Notes under the pieces: generated by a model
Told to the model about the DNA's origin: nothing
Databases searched by the model: none
The model's input: only the letters and a program-made list of their open reading frames with translations
In this document: piece after piece, positions 18,345 to 29,438 of the stretch
How positions within the stretch are numbered: position 1 is the stretch's first letter
Layout of the letters: every line of letters begins with the position of its first letter
NCBI GenBank assembly: GCA_003151475.1
Contig: PLXQ01000060.1
Location: 15,173-79,172 of the forward strand
Length of the DNA: 64,000 nt
Source: Acidimicrobiaceae bacterium
Lineage (GTDB): Bacteria > Actinomycetota > Acidimicrobiia > Acidimicrobiales > UBA8190
Reading direction: 5' to 3'
Made by a program: the position numbers and the translations under genes

Positions 18345-18653
18345 TCACCCGAGAGGCAGCTGGGGCGCCTCGGCCAGCGAGGGCTTCCCCGAGCGCCGGG
18401 CCCCGGCCGGGAAGACCTGCCCGGGCAGAAATGAACGGACCCGGTGGTCCCCGGGCCGCCCCCCGAGCACCTCGACGGATTCGGCTCCATTCTGCTCGTT
18501 GCGCACGTAGGCCCGGAAGCTCCACGTGGCGCCGCGCAGCGCCGGCCCCTCGATCTCGACCGCGTCCCCCGGCCGCAGCCCGTTCCAGGCCTCGGCCCGG
18601 TGCAGATGATCGGGCAGCGCCTGCACGGTCCGCTTCCGCCGCCGGGTCACCAT
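18345..18653 (-). CDS. Conserved small hypothetical protein between cysM and murI
   Basis: 102 residues, basic N-terminus (MVTRRRKRTVQ), a central block with DAVEIEGPALRGATWSFRAYV and a C-terminal GGRPGDHRVRSFLPGQV. No membrane helix or signal peptide. It occupies the slot held by the rhomboid protease (Rv1337) in M. tuberculosis, but has no rhomboid features. The beta-rich, small-barrel-like core may bind nucleic acid or be an SH3-like fold; this is a guess from sequence texture only. It lies 46 bp after cysM and 74 bp before murI on the same strand, so it is part of the operon. Confidence 0.7.
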   Translation of the reverse strand: MVTRRRKRTVQALPDHLHRAEAWNGLRPGDAVEIEGPALRGATWSFRAYVRNEQNGAESVEVLGGRPGDHRVRSFLPGQVFPAGARRSGKPSLAEAPQLPLG

Positions 18654-18699
18654 CAGATCTCCGCCATCGCAATCTCGGCCTTCCGACGTAGTCGGGCCA

Positions 18700-19647
18700 T
18701 CAGAAGTAGATGGTGTTGCGGGCCCGCTCGGTCACGACCTCGATGTCGTCGGTCCAGGCGCCGGTGGACAGGTACTTCCACCCGCCGTCGGCCGACACGA
18801 AGACGATCGTCCCTCGCTCGATGGCCCCGGCGCACTTCGCCGCGCCGGCCATGGCCGCCCCCGTCGAGATCCCGGCGAAGATCCCCACCTCGGCCAGCCG
18901 GCGCGTCCAGATGATCGACTGCCGGGGGTCGACGATGGTCTTACGGTCCAGAAGCTCGGCCCCGCCGAGCTCGGTGAAGATGGGGGGGATATAGCCGTCG
19001 TCCAAGTTCCGCAGCCCGTCCACCATCTCCCCGGCGGGGGGCTCGACGGCCCACACGGCGATCTCGGGGTTCTTCTCCTTCAGGAACCGGCCCACCCCGA
19101 GCAGCGTGCCCGAGGTCCCGAGCCCGGCCACGAAGTGCGTGATCTCGGGGCAGTCGCGCCAGATCTCGGGCCCGGTCCCTTCGTAATGGGCCCGGGGGTT
19201 GCCCGGGTTGGCGTACTGATAGAGAAAGACCCACTCGGGATGCTCGGCGTGGATCCGCTCGGCCATCCGCACGGCCCCGTTCGACCCTTCGGAACCGGGC
19301 GACTCGATGATCTCGGCGCCCCACACGGCCAGCAGCTGCCGCCGTTCGATCGACACATTCGAGGGCAGCACCACCTTCAGGTGGTACCCCTTCAACCGGG
19401 CGACGAGAGCCAGGCCGATACCGGTGTTCCCCGACGACGGCTCGAGCAGGATGGCTCCCGGCGTGAGCCGCCCGTCCTTCTCCGCCTCCTCCACCATGGA
19501 CAGAGCGATCCGGTCCTTCACGGACCCACCGGGGTTCTGGCCCTCGAGCTTCACGAAGATCCGCACCGCAGGGTTCGGACTGAGGGCGCTCACCTCGACC
19601 AGCGGCGTGTTGCCGATCAGGTCGAGCGGGCTGGCGAAGCGGGCCAC
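18700..19647 (-). CDS. cysM: O-phosphoserine sulfhydrylase / cysteine synthase CysM
   Basis: 315 residues of fold-type II PLP enzyme: NTPLVEVSAL near the start, the PLP lysine in NPGGSVKDRIAL, the substrate loop LLEPSSGNTGIGLAL, and the phosphate-binding GLGTSGTLLGVGRFL. It lies 15 bp downstream of cysO and directly after mec, the arrangement in which CysM takes sulfur from the CysO thiocarboxylate to make cysteine on the carrier protein. The C-terminal ARNTIYF end is typical of actinobacterial CysM. Confidence 0.95.
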   Translation of the reverse strand: MARFASPLDLIGNTPLVEVSALSPNPAVRIFVKLEGQNPGGSVKDRIALSMVEEAEKDGRLTPGAILLEPSSGNTGIGLALVARLKGYHLKVVLPSNVSIERRQLLAVWGAEIIESPGSEGSNGAVRMAERIHAEHPEWVFLYQYANPGNPRAHYEGTGPEIWRDCPEITHFVAGLGTSGTLLGVGRFLKEKNPEIAVWAVEPPAGEMVDGLRNLDDGYIPPIFTELGGAELLDRKTIVDPRQSIIWTRRLAEVGIFAGISTGAAMAGAAKCAGAIERGTIVFVSADGGWKYLSTGAWTDDIEVVTERARNTIYF

Positions 19648-19662
19648 GGCGGCGTTCGACCT

Positions 19663-19938
19663 TCAGCCACCGGCGACGGCAGGCAGGATGGACACGGTGG
19701 CGCCGTCGGGCACCTTGGTGTCGAGCTGCTCCAGGTACCGGACATCGTCGTCGTCGACATAGACGTTCACGAACCGGTGCAGCGTCCCCTCCTCGGTCAG
19801 CACCTGACCCGCCATGGCCGGATAGCTGGCCACCAGGTCGTTCAGTACCTCACCGATGGTCCCGCCGTTGGCGGACACCGTGGACTGCCCGCCCGCATGC
19901 GGACGCAGAACCGTGGGTAGGCGCACTTCGACGGGCAC
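19663..19938 (-). CDS. cysO: Sulfur carrier protein CysO (MoaD/ThiS family)
   Basis: 91 residues from a GTG at 19938, which gives the standard start PVEVRLPTVLRPHAGGQ. It ends in the di-glycine AVAGG that is thiocarboxylated, with the ubiquitin-like core RFVNVYVDDDDVRYL. It donates sulfur to CysM and the resulting cysteine adduct is released by the Mec protease encoded upstream. The frame stays open upstream, but that part is antisense-like and overlaps the mec gene. Confidence 0.93.
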   Translation of the reverse strand: MPVEVRLPTVLRPHAGGQSTVSANGGTIGEVLNDLVASYPAMAGQVLTEEGTLHRFVNVYVDDDDVRYLEQLDTKVPDGATVSILPAVAGG

Positions 19939-20021
19939 CGCTGTCCTCCTCGGGGCCGGAGGTCGGCCGACCCCGAGGGAGCCGAGCCGTCCGGATGGAT
20001 ATGGGCGTAACGACGCCGATC

Positions 20022-20465
20022 CTACTGGCCGCCGCCCGGGACCGACCCTTCTGGCTCCGGCTCCCCGTCCACCACCACCGGCTCCTCGTCGATCCGGCCG
20101 CCGACGATCCGGTAGGACCGCAGCATGGGCAGGACGTCGCGCAGCGATACGAGCACGTAGTGCCACCCCGGGTCGGGCGCCTGGGCCACGTCGGTGGGCG
20201 ACGGATAGGCGTCGGTATGGGTATGGGAGTGAAAGACCCCCATGATGGCCATCCCGTGGGCCTCGGCGTCGCGATCCGCGTGCAGGAATTCCTTGCCCGG
20301 CACCGTGTACAGCTTGGCCGAAGCGGCTTCGTTGTGCGTCGGGTAGCACTTCACCGCTACCCCGCTCTCGGGATCGCCCCCGAGCAGACCACACGCCTCG
20401 TCGGGCAGTCCGCTCAGGCAGTGGCCGATGATCTGCGTGTACACCTGAGCCGGTAGCTGCAGCAT
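20022..20465 (-). CDS. mec: JAMM/MPN+ metalloprotease Mec (CysO-cysteine peptidase)
   Basis: 147 residues from ATG 20465. The JAMM zinc motif is clear: an upstream Glu in [11 protein letters not shown] and [14 protein letters not shown], where two His and the final Asp bind zinc. In M. tuberculosis the orthologue (Rv1334) cleaves cysteine off CysO. The C-terminus carries an acidic, low-complexity tail ([16 protein letters not shown]). First gene of the mec-cysO-cysM set; 49 bp separate its start from the divergent smpB. Confidence 0.93.
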   Translation of the reverse strand: MLQLPAQVYTQIIGHCLSGLPDEACGLLGGDPESGVAVKCYPTHNEAASAKLYTVPGKEFLHADRDAEAHGMAIMGVFHSHTHTDAYPSPTDVAQAPDPGWHYVLVSLRDVLPMLRSYRIVGGRIDEEPVVVDGEPEPEGSVPGGGQ

Positions 20466-20514
20466 CAGCGCGACGTTACCGGCCCGGCCCGGGCCAGCCG
20501 GTACTCTCCGCACC

Positions 20515-21075
20515 GTGGCTGCAGCCAAAGGACCAGGTCGTCGAGGCCACAAGACGGCCACCCCGAGCGCCGAAGCGGACCGTATCCGCACCGTCGCCCG
20601 CAACCGCCGCGCCCGCCACGACTACGACATCCTCGAGACCTTCGAATGCGGCGTGGCTCTCCAGGGAAGCGAGGTCAAATCGCTGCGCGCCGGCCGCGTC
20701 ACCCTGGCCGACGCCTACGCCCGGGTCGAAGAGGGCGAGGCCTGGTTGCTCGGCGTCCACATCCCCCCGTACGTCCACGCCGCGGGCTTCGGCGCCCATG
20801 ACCCCGAGCGCCGGCGCAAGCTCCTTCTCCACCGCCGCGAGATCGACGAGCTCATGGTCAAGACCCAGCAGCAGGCCCTCACCCTCGTCCCGCTCTCCAT
20901 CTACTTCAAAGACGGCCGGGCCAAGGTGGAGCTGGCGCTCGCCCGGGGCCGTCGCCTCTACGACAAACGCCAGGCCATCGCCGAGCGCGACGCCGATCGC
21001 GACGCGCAGCGCGAGGCATCGCGCGCCGCGGGCAAGAGCGTCGGTCGCGGTGCCAGTCGCGAACGCGACGACTGA
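20515..21075 (+). CDS. smpB: SsrA-binding protein SmpB
   Basis: 186 residues with a GTG start. Core blocks: [28 protein letters not shown] and the ANIDD-like region ([21 protein letters not shown]), followed by [15 protein letters not shown] and the basic tail [22 protein letters not shown], needed for tmRNA accommodation. It binds the tmRNA encoded 4 kb downstream (25131-25478) for rescue of stalled ribosomes. The C-terminal extension after the KR-rich helix is longer than in E. coli and rich in Ala, Arg and Asp. Confidence 0.95.
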   Translation: MAAAKGPGRRGHKTATPSAEADRIRTVARNRRARHDYDILETFECGVALQGSEVKSLRAGRVTLADAYARVEEGEAWLLGVHIPPYVHAAGFGAHDPERRRKLLLHRREIDELMVKTQQQALTLVPLSIYFKDGRAKVELALARGRRLYDKRQAIAERDADRDAQREASRAAGKSVGRGASRERDD

Positions 21076-21126
21076 ACCTCGGACCGCTCCCCGGCGGCCC
21101 TCCGTGCGGGCGCGGCGGGCCGTGTC

Positions 21127-21564
21127 TCAGCTGAACTGCTTGCCGAAGTCGGTGCCGAGCCAGGACTCCGGTCTCATCCGGATCACGCAGCTGCTCTCGG
21201 CGTCGGCCACAGTGGCCTCCAGGTACAGATCTCCGAACTCCGGTCCGAGGTACCGGTACGCCAGCGCCCGGCGTTCCTCGGGATCCACCGGGTCTTCGGT
21301 GCTCGTCACCGGTCCTTCCACGCTCACGTATTTATAGGGCGCCGCCTCCGTCTGCACGCACAGGCTGAAACGACCCGCTCGGGCGATCAGCCGCGCCTTT
21401 GCGCTCGTCTTCTGCGTGGTCAGGCTCACCACCCCGCCCGGTCTGTACGTGTACCAGATAGGCACCGCCAGTGGCCCCTTCGACGCCCGGCTCACGCTCA
21501 GCACCCCCACATGCACATCGGCCAGGAAGGCCTCACGCTCGTCGCCACTCATCGTCATCGACAC
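21127..21564 (-). CDS. PPOX-type FMN/F420-binding split-barrel protein
   Basis: 145 residues. Split-barrel pyridoxamine-phosphate-oxidase fold: VGVLSVSRASKGPLAVPIWYTY, VSLTTQKTSAKARLI, FSLCVQTEAAPYKYVSVEGP and a C-terminal RMRPESWLGTDFGK. Actinobacterial members reduce or bind flavin, F420, biliverdin or haem; the cofactor cannot be fixed here. Convergent with smpB, and followed upstream by a short tandem repeat (21579-21626). Confidence 0.8.
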   Translation of the reverse strand: MSMTMSGDEREAFLADVHVGVLSVSRASKGPLAVPIWYTYRPGGVVSLTTQKTSAKARLIARAGRFSLCVQTEAAPYKYVSVEGPVTSTEDPVDPEERRALAYRYLGPEFGDLYLEATVADAESSCVIRMRPESWLGTDFGKQFS

Positions 21565-21578
21565 GGCGCACCTCTTTC

Positions 21579-21626
21579 TTCCGCTCTGTCATCGTTCCGC
21601 TCTGTCATCGTTCCGCTCTGTCATCG
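21579..21626. repeat. Three tandem copies of a 16-bp unit
   Basis: The unit TTCCGCTCTGTCATCG occurs three times head to tail with no mismatch, in the intergenic region between the split-barrel gene and the ABC ATPase. It is a minisatellite-like or regulator-binding repeat. Confidence 0.9.
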
Positions 21627-21748
21627 TTCGCCGTGAATGCGCCCGCTTCCCGGCGGCGTTCTGCGGGCGTCTCGGCGCCGTTCCCGCCGGGATATTGTTT
21701 GTCACAGCAACGTTCGGGCGGCCCACCACACATGGGAAACTACGCCGC

Positions 21749-22516
21749 ATGACTGTCACGGACCACGTACCGCCCGCCGCTGCTGCGGATCCGGGACCGG
21801 CGGCGCGCGCCGTCGACCTGGTGAAGACCTACGGCAAGGGAGCCACCGTCGTCCGCGCCCTCGACGGCGTCACGGCGCAGTTCGACCGCGCCTCGTTCAC
21901 CGCCATCATGGGTCCGTCGGGCTCGGGCAAGTCGACCTTCGTCCACTGCATGGCCGGCCTCGACGTCCCCACCTCGGGTCAGGTCTTCGTGGGCCAAGAG
22001 GCCATCGATCAGTTGAACGACGCCGGCCTCACCAAGTTGCGTCGTGACCGCCTGGGCTTCGTCTTCCAGTCCTTCAACCTGGTGCCGACCCTGACGGCGG
22101 CGGAGAACATCGCCCTGCCCGCCGACCTGGCCGGCCACAAGATCGACCCGGCCTGGTTCGATTTCCTGGTGGACCAGCTCGGCATCCGCGACCGGCTCAC
22201 CCACCGACCGACCGAGCTCTCCGGCGGTCAACAGCAACGGGTGGCCTGCGCCCGGGCGCTCATCGGCAGACCCGACCTCATCTTCGCCGACGAACCGACC
22301 GGGAACCTCGACTCCAAGTCGTCGGGCGAGCTGATGGCGTTCCTGCGCCGCTCGGTGAACGAGTTCGGCCAGTCGATCGTCATGGTCACCCACGACCCCC
22401 GCGGCGCCGCCTACGCCGACCGGGTCATCTTCCTGGCCGACGGCAAGATCGTGGGCGGGCTCACCTCGCCCACGGCGGACTCGATCCTGGAGCAGATGAA
22501 GCAGTTGGGCAACTGA
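21749..22516 (+). CDS. ABC transporter ATP-binding protein, MacB/LolD-like
   Basis: 255 residues from the ATG at 21749. Walker A GPSGSGKST, Q-loop FVFQSFNLVPTLTAAENI (a LolD/MacB hallmark), signature LSGGQQQR, Walker B LIFADEPTGNLDSKS and the H-loop MVTHDPRGAAYADR. It pairs with the FtsX-type permease that starts 1 bp after its stop. Such pairs move lipoproteins, peptides or antibiotics across the membrane, or act mechanically; the substrate is unknown. Confidence 0.93.
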   Translation: MTVTDHVPPAAAADPGPAARAVDLVKTYGKGATVVRALDGVTAQFDRASFTAIMGPSGSGKSTFVHCMAGLDVPTSGQVFVGQEAIDQLNDAGLTKLRRDRLGFVFQSFNLVPTLTAAENIALPADLAGHKIDPAWFDFLVDQLGIRDRLTHRPTELSGGQQQRVACARALIGRPDLIFADEPTGNLDSKSSGELMAFLRRSVNEFGQSIVMVTHDPRGAAYADRVIFLADGKIVGGLTSPTADSILEQMKQLGN

Positions 22517-22517
22517 C

Positions 22518-25052
22518 ATGTGGAAGGCCACCTTGAAGGGCCTTCTGGCCCACAAATTGCGCCTGGCCCTCACCGCCGTGGCCATCGTCCTCGGCGTCAT
22601 GTTCGTCTCCGGCACCTTCGTCCTCACCGACACCCTGCACAGCACCTTCACCACCCTCTTCAACGGCATCTACCAGCACGTCGACTTCGAGGTCAGGGGC
22701 AAAGCCGCCTTCAGCGGACCGGCGGGCAGCGCCGTGCGCAGTCCCATCGACCAGTCGATCGCCCAGGCCGTGCGCAAGATCCCCGGCGTGGCCGATGCCG
22801 TGGGCACCGTCACCGGCTACGCCCAGCTGGTCGCTACGAACGGCAAAGCCGTCACCACCTCCGGTGCTCCCACCATCGGATTGTCCTTCAACCCCGTCTC
22901 GCAGATGTCGTCGCTCCATATCAAGAGCGGCTCGCCTCCCACGAGCCCGAACGACGTGGTCATCGACGCCGGGACGGCGACGAAGTACCACTTCCACGTC
23001 GGCCACAAGGTCCACGTCCTTCTATTGGGGCCACCGCGGACCTTCACCCTGACCGGCATCGTGACCTTCGGCACGGCCAACAACCTGGCCGGTGCCACCA
23101 TCGCCGCCTTCGACCTGCCCACGGCACAGACACTGTTCGACCGGGTGGGCCGCTACGACGCCATCGACATCCTGGCCAAACCCGGGGTGAACACCGCCCA
23201 GCTTCAGCGCGCCATCGCCCGGGTGCTGCCGCCGAAGGTCGAGGTGGTGACCGGCCAGACGGTGGCCAACGAGGCCACCAACTCGATCAACCAGGCGCTG
23301 GGCTTCTTCTCCACCGCGCTCCTGGTCTTCGCCTTCATCTCCCTCTTCGTCGGCGGCTTCACCATCTTCAACACCTTCTCGATCATCGTGGGCCAACGCA
23401 CCCGTGAGCTGGCGCTGCTGCGGGTCCTCGGCGCCAGCCGACGACAGGTCTTCCGGTCGGTCCTAGCCGAGGCGACCATCGTGGGCCTGGTGGCGTCCGT
23501 CGTCGGTCTCGGCCTCGGCGTCCTGGCCGCGGTGGGCCTCCGGGCGCTGCTGAGCGCCCTGGGCATCTCCCTTCCCTCCGGCAGCCTCGTCTTCGAGCTC
23601 CGCACCGTCATCGTCGCTCTCCTCGTGGGCGTGGGCGTCACCGTCGTCTCCGCCATCAGCCCGGCCCGGCGCGCCGTGCGCATCCCCCCGGTGGCGGCGC
23701 TGTCGGAACACGACGTGGTGGCCACCGAGTCGTCGCGGCGCCGGATCATCGTGGGCAGCGCCATCGCCGTACTGGGCGTCATCGCCCTCGCCCTCGGGCT
23801 CACGAAGCCCGCCATCGCCCTTGTCGGCGTGGGGGCCGTCGCCATCTTCATCGGCATAGGCATGCTCGCCCCCCTCGTGGCCCGACCCATGGCCAGCGTC
23901 ATCGGCCTCCCCCTGGCCGGCCTGCTCGGCATCCCGGGCAAGTTGGGCCGGGAGAATTCCATGCGCAGCCCCCGGCGCACGGCCCAGACCGCCGCCGCTC
24001 TCCTCGTGGGCCTGGCGCTCGTCTCCACCATCTCGGTGTTCGGGGCGTCGGTGTCGCGCTCGGCCACCGGCAGTATCGACCAGGCCATATCGGCCAGCTA
24101 CATCATCACCGCCGCCGGCGGGGGCGGTCAGGGCCAATTCAGCGCCTCCACCGCCGGTGCCGCCGCGCGGGTCCCCGGTGTCACGGCCATCTCGACCGTC
24201 TACACGGGCGAGTTCAAGTTCCGTAAGGACCTATCGCAGCTGACCGCCGTCTCACCGAACCGGCTGGCCCAGACCATCATCCTCAGGATGCAGAACGGCT
24301 CGGGGGCGCCGGCGCTCACCGCCGGACGCCTTCTCGTGGACACCACCACGGCCACTTCGGACCATCTCGTCGTGGGATCGACGGTCCCGGCCAAGTTCGC
24401 CCTGACCGGGAACACCCACATGCAGGTGGGCGGGATCTTCAAACCCAACTCCCTGCTCGGCAGCTTCCTCGTCAGCGACAAGTACTTCCTCTCTCATTTC
24501 GACAACCCTCTGCCCGTGGCCGTCCTCGTCCGCTCCGCCGCCGGGGCGACGGCGGCGGGGAAGGCCGCGCTCAACGCCGGCCTCCGGGCGTACCCGAACC
24601 TCAAGATCCAGACCCAGGCCGAGTTCAAGGCGAGCCAGCAGAAGATGGTCAACCAACTCCTCGGCCTCGTCTATGTCCTACTCGCCCTGGCCGTGCTCAT
24701 CGCCCTCATCGGCATCGTCAACACCCTCATGCTTTCGGTCTTCGAACGCACCCACGAGATCGGCCTGCTCCGGGCCGTGGGAATGAGACGCCGTCAGGTC
24801 CGGGCCATGATCCGCTCCGAGGCCGTCATCCTCTCGGTCTTCGGAGCCATCATCGGCGTGGTCGTGGGGACAGGCCTCGGCATCGCCTTCGCCGCGTCGC
24901 TCAAGCAGCAGGGCATCACCGACATCGTGGTCCCCTTCTCGAGCCTGATCGTCTTCCTGGTCATCGCCGCCCTCCTCGGACTGGCCGCCGCCTCGTGGCC
25001 GGCCCGCCGGGCGGCCAAACTCGACGTCCTGGCCGCCATCGCTTCCCAGTAG
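22518..25052 (+). CDS. ABC transporter permease, FtsX-like (two-repeat type)
   Basis: 844 residues. N-terminal membrane helix (LRLALTAVAIVLGVMFVSGTF), an extracellular MacB-periplasmic-core-like domain (residues about 50-245), a three-helix FtsX unit (FAFISLFVGGFTIFNTFSIIV and following), a further helix block with GREN-SMRSPRRTAQTAAALLVGLAL, a second extracellular domain and a final FtsX unit (LAVLIALIGIVNTLMLSVFERTHEIGLLRAVGMRR). This doubled layout is common in actinobacterial permeases. Translation is coupled to the ATPase gene. A broken homologue lies at 53918-55700. Confidence 0.9.
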   Translation: MWKATLKGLLAHKLRLALTAVAIVLGVMFVSGTFVLTDTLHSTFTTLFNGIYQHVDFEVRGKAAFSGPAGSAVRSPIDQSIAQAVRKIPGVADAVGTVTGYAQLVATNGKAVTTSGAPTIGLSFNPVSQMSSLHIKSGSPPTSPNDVVIDAGTATKYHFHVGHKVHVLLLGPPRTFTLTGIVTFGTANNLAGATIAAFDLPTAQTLFDRVGRYDAIDILAKPGVNTAQLQRAIARVLPPKVEVVTGQTVANEATNSINQALGFFSTALLVFAFISLFVGGFTIFNTFSIIVGQRTRELALLRVLGASRRQVFRSVLAEATIVGLVASVVGLGLGVLAAVGLRALLSALGISLPSGSLVFELRTVIVALLVGVGVTVVSAISPARRAVRIPPVAALSEHDVVATESSRRRIIVGSAIAVLGVIALALGLTKPAIALVGVGAVAIFIGIGMLAPLVARPMASVIGLPLAGLLGIPGKLGRENSMRSPRRTAQTAAALLVGLALVSTISVFGASVSRSATGSIDQAISASYIITAAGGGGQGQFSASTAGAAARVPGVTAISTVYTGEFKFRKDLSQLTAVSPNRLAQTIILRMQNGSGAPALTAGRLLVDTTTATSDHLVVGSTVPAKFALTGNTHMQVGGIFKPNSLLGSFLVSDKYFLSHFDNPLPVAVLVRSAAGATAAGKAALNAGLRAYPNLKIQTQAEFKASQQKMVNQLLGLVYVLLALAVLIALIGIVNTLMLSVFERTHEIGLLRAVGMRRRQVRAMIRSEAVILSVFGAIIGVVVGTGLGIAFAASLKQQGITDIVVPFSSLIVFLVIAALLGLAAASWPARRAAKLDVLAAIASQ

Positions 25053-25130
25053 CCCTGAAACGGGCCCTCCGGCGTCAGATCGGGGCCGGCGGAGCCCGGG
25101 GAGGCCGGTAGAGTGGGAGCCAACCCACAA

Positions 25131-25478
25131 GGGGGTGATTGGTTTCGACTCTGGTCGTCGATGCGGGAGAAGCGAGCCGTGGTTCCCGGAGCCACGTTAA
25201 AGAGCCGGGAAAAAAAACAAATGCCGAGTCTCAACTCGCGCTGGCTGCTTAATACGTAGCCCGTCCGTCCGGTCTCAGCCCTACGGGCCGGTAGCGGGCG
25301 TCATTTAGCGGGGCTTACCTGGTGATGTTGTTGTCCGGTCACCGGGGACACTAAAGGACAACTGGGGACCCTCGAATTCGCCGGCGGCGGCGAAGGTCCC
25401 GAGACTTAGCTGCCGGCTGCGCTCGGAGAAGGCCCGTTGAGAAGCTGGAGGACGCGGGTTCGATTCCCGCCACCTCCA
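25131..25478 (+). ncRNA. ssrA: Transfer-messenger RNA (tmRNA)
   Basis: The 5' end (GGGGGTGATTGG) pairs with the 3' end (CCACCTCC) to form the tRNA-like acceptor stem, and the T-arm GCGGGTTCGATTCCCGC lies at about 25454-25470. The internal tag frame reads, near 25217-25252, T-N-A-E-S-Q-L-A-L-A-A then TAA; the exact resume codon, upstream in an A-rich stretch, is not certain. CCA is not encoded. A rho-independent terminator follows at 25578. The gene's 3' 29 bp, plus 10 bp beyond, are repeated exactly at 46798 (island attachment site). Confidence 0.93.
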
Positions 25479-25488
25479 CTGAGAGGTG
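25450..25488 (+). repeat. Left attachment repeat (attL), inside the ssrA 3' end
   Basis: 39 bp identical to 46798-46836. It starts with GGACGCGGGTTCGATTCC and ends with CTGAGAGGTG. This copy keeps the tmRNA intact. Confidence 0.85.
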
Positions 25489-25577
25489 TTCATGAAATGG
25501 CACCTGTCATGTTCATGAAACCCACCGTTGGAGGCGGCGATGAGTCACTGACTCGTCCGCCACCCCGGGAAGTACCC

Positions 25578-25605
25578 AAAATGCCGGCCTCCGGGCCGGC
25601 ATTTT
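25578..25605 (+). terminator. Rho-independent terminator of ssrA
   Basis: A 12-bp perfect stem (AAAATGCCGGCC with GGCCGGCATTTT) around a TCCG loop, ending in T-rich sequence. Also repeated beside the right att copy at 46927-46954. Confidence 0.9.
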
Positions 25606-25689
25606 GCTTGAAGAAGCGAACCGCTTTCGGGTCCCAGACGCGACGAAGTCGCCCCGAAGGACGAAGTTCGATTGCGAAAGCGGGCTGCT

Positions 25690-25970
25690 CAGTTGATAGT
25701 CAGGCGGACCGGTGGCCTTGGCGGGAACGCCGTCGCTGTCCCTCGTGATCGAGTCGCTCCACGTCCCCTGACGGCGCTTGGCCCGCAGGACGGGCGTTGT
25801 CTCGTCTTCCGCCTGCTTGGCCTTGAAACTGCGAACGCGGTCGAGGTTGTAGGCGGCGATGGTGAAGCCGAGAAGGACCGAGATCTTGGATTGGCCGAAC
25901 ACCCGGAAGAACCCTCGCGACAGGTCGGCGAAGGCAGTACGGGTCTGGTTGACATTATCCCCTGCATGAG
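25690..25970 (-). pseudogene. C-terminal remnant of a transposase next to attL
   Basis: The minus-strand translation contains VNQTRTAFADLSRGFFRVF, then SVLLGFTIAAYNLDRVRSF, the helix pattern seen near the C-terminus of several DDE transposases (a hydrophobic helix followed by N-L-x-R-x-R-S/A-F). No N-terminal part or catalytic residues are present, and the open frame runs into the ssrA terminator. The family cannot be named from this piece, and a chance resemblance is possible. Confidence 0.4.
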
Positions 25971-25980
25971 CCAACGACGA

Positions 25981-25998
25981 AAGGGCCGAAGGTCCCCA
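25981..25998 (-). promoter_or_regulatory. DosR/DevR-like box
   Basis: Reads TGGGGACCTTCGGCCCTT on the minus strand, the best match in the window to a DosR-type box (consensus about GGGACTTTCGGCCCT). It lies outside any intact gene, upstream of the transposase remnant. Confidence 0.5.
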
Positions 25999-26076
25999 CA
26001 CCGCGAGCGTTTGAAAGAGGCGAGACGCATTTCCGTGTCCAGAACCGGAAATCCAGTCCTCGTTCCCGAGGAGCGG

Positions 26077-28899
<2,823 letters not shown>

Positions 28900-29164
28900 C
28901 GCTTGGACTCGTCGGCCTGATTCAGCACGACCGCGTTACAACCGGGATAGTGCCGTTTCGACGGCCAGCAGCGCCGTCGGTCACCACCACGAGATCCGTT
29001 TTCACCCACCAGTCCAGTGTGGCCGGGGCGGGAGGGACCTGTAAGGGCCGAAGGGCCGTTCTGCATCGCTGTGACCCGACGACGCATTGATCCAGTCACT
29101 CCTGCGGAGCATCACCCCGGAGGCACGTGTGGCCAATAGGCCTTCATGGCCTCTGGTCCCGGGT
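28900..29164. other. Intergenic region upstream of the ACP-ligase-acyltransferase gene
   Basis: No convincing gene. Holds the Dos-like motif at 29043-29057 and a GGGACCT immediately before it, the likely promoter region of the minus-strand gene starting at 28899. Confidence 0.5.
29043..29057 (-). promoter_or_regulatory. DosR/DevR-like box upstream of the acyl-ligase fusion
   Basis: Minus strand reads GGCCCTTCGGCCCTT, sharing CTTCGGCCCTT with the 25981 box; the left half diverges. About 145 bp from the 28899 start. Confidence 0.35.
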
Positions 29165-29341
29165 CTATCCCACGCCTGAATGAGGAGGCAGCCGATGCGA
29201 CGGCATTCGGTGGCGGCGATACTCGGCGTGCCACTGGGCCAAGGCACCCAGCAGCACGAAGATCCCTGTGATCATCGGAGGGGCCTGGCGCTGTGCGGAG
29301 TTGCCATCGAGATCAATGGTAAGAGGGCTGGGTCGCGCCAT
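29165..29341 (-). CDS. Possible small membrane protein (58 residues)
   Basis: An open frame from ATG 29341, with a hydrophobic segment (MITGIFVLLGALAQW) followed by a basic His/Arg-rich tail (YRRHRMPSHRLPPH). It sits on the same strand between the P-type ATPase and the acyl-ligase gene. Only a weak GAAAG precedes the ATG. It may be real, since small membrane proteins accompany cation ATPases, but it may also be chance. Confidence 0.3.
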   Translation of the reverse strand: MARPSPLTIDLDGNSAQRQAPPMITGIFVLLGALAQWHAEYRRHRMPSHRLPPHSGVG

Positions 29342-29438
29342 TGCGAACTTTCGGTGAACTGCAGTCGAACGTCCGGTGAAATCTTCTTGACACATGATGG
29401 CGACGGGTCTTGGCTCGCTGTCGAAACGGCCGGGCGAC

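Noticed and set aside
25450..25488. A second tRNA gene instead of an att repeat at 46798
   Set aside because: The 46798 copy has only the T-arm and acceptor 3' strand; no D-arm, anticodon arm or 5' acceptor strand precedes it.
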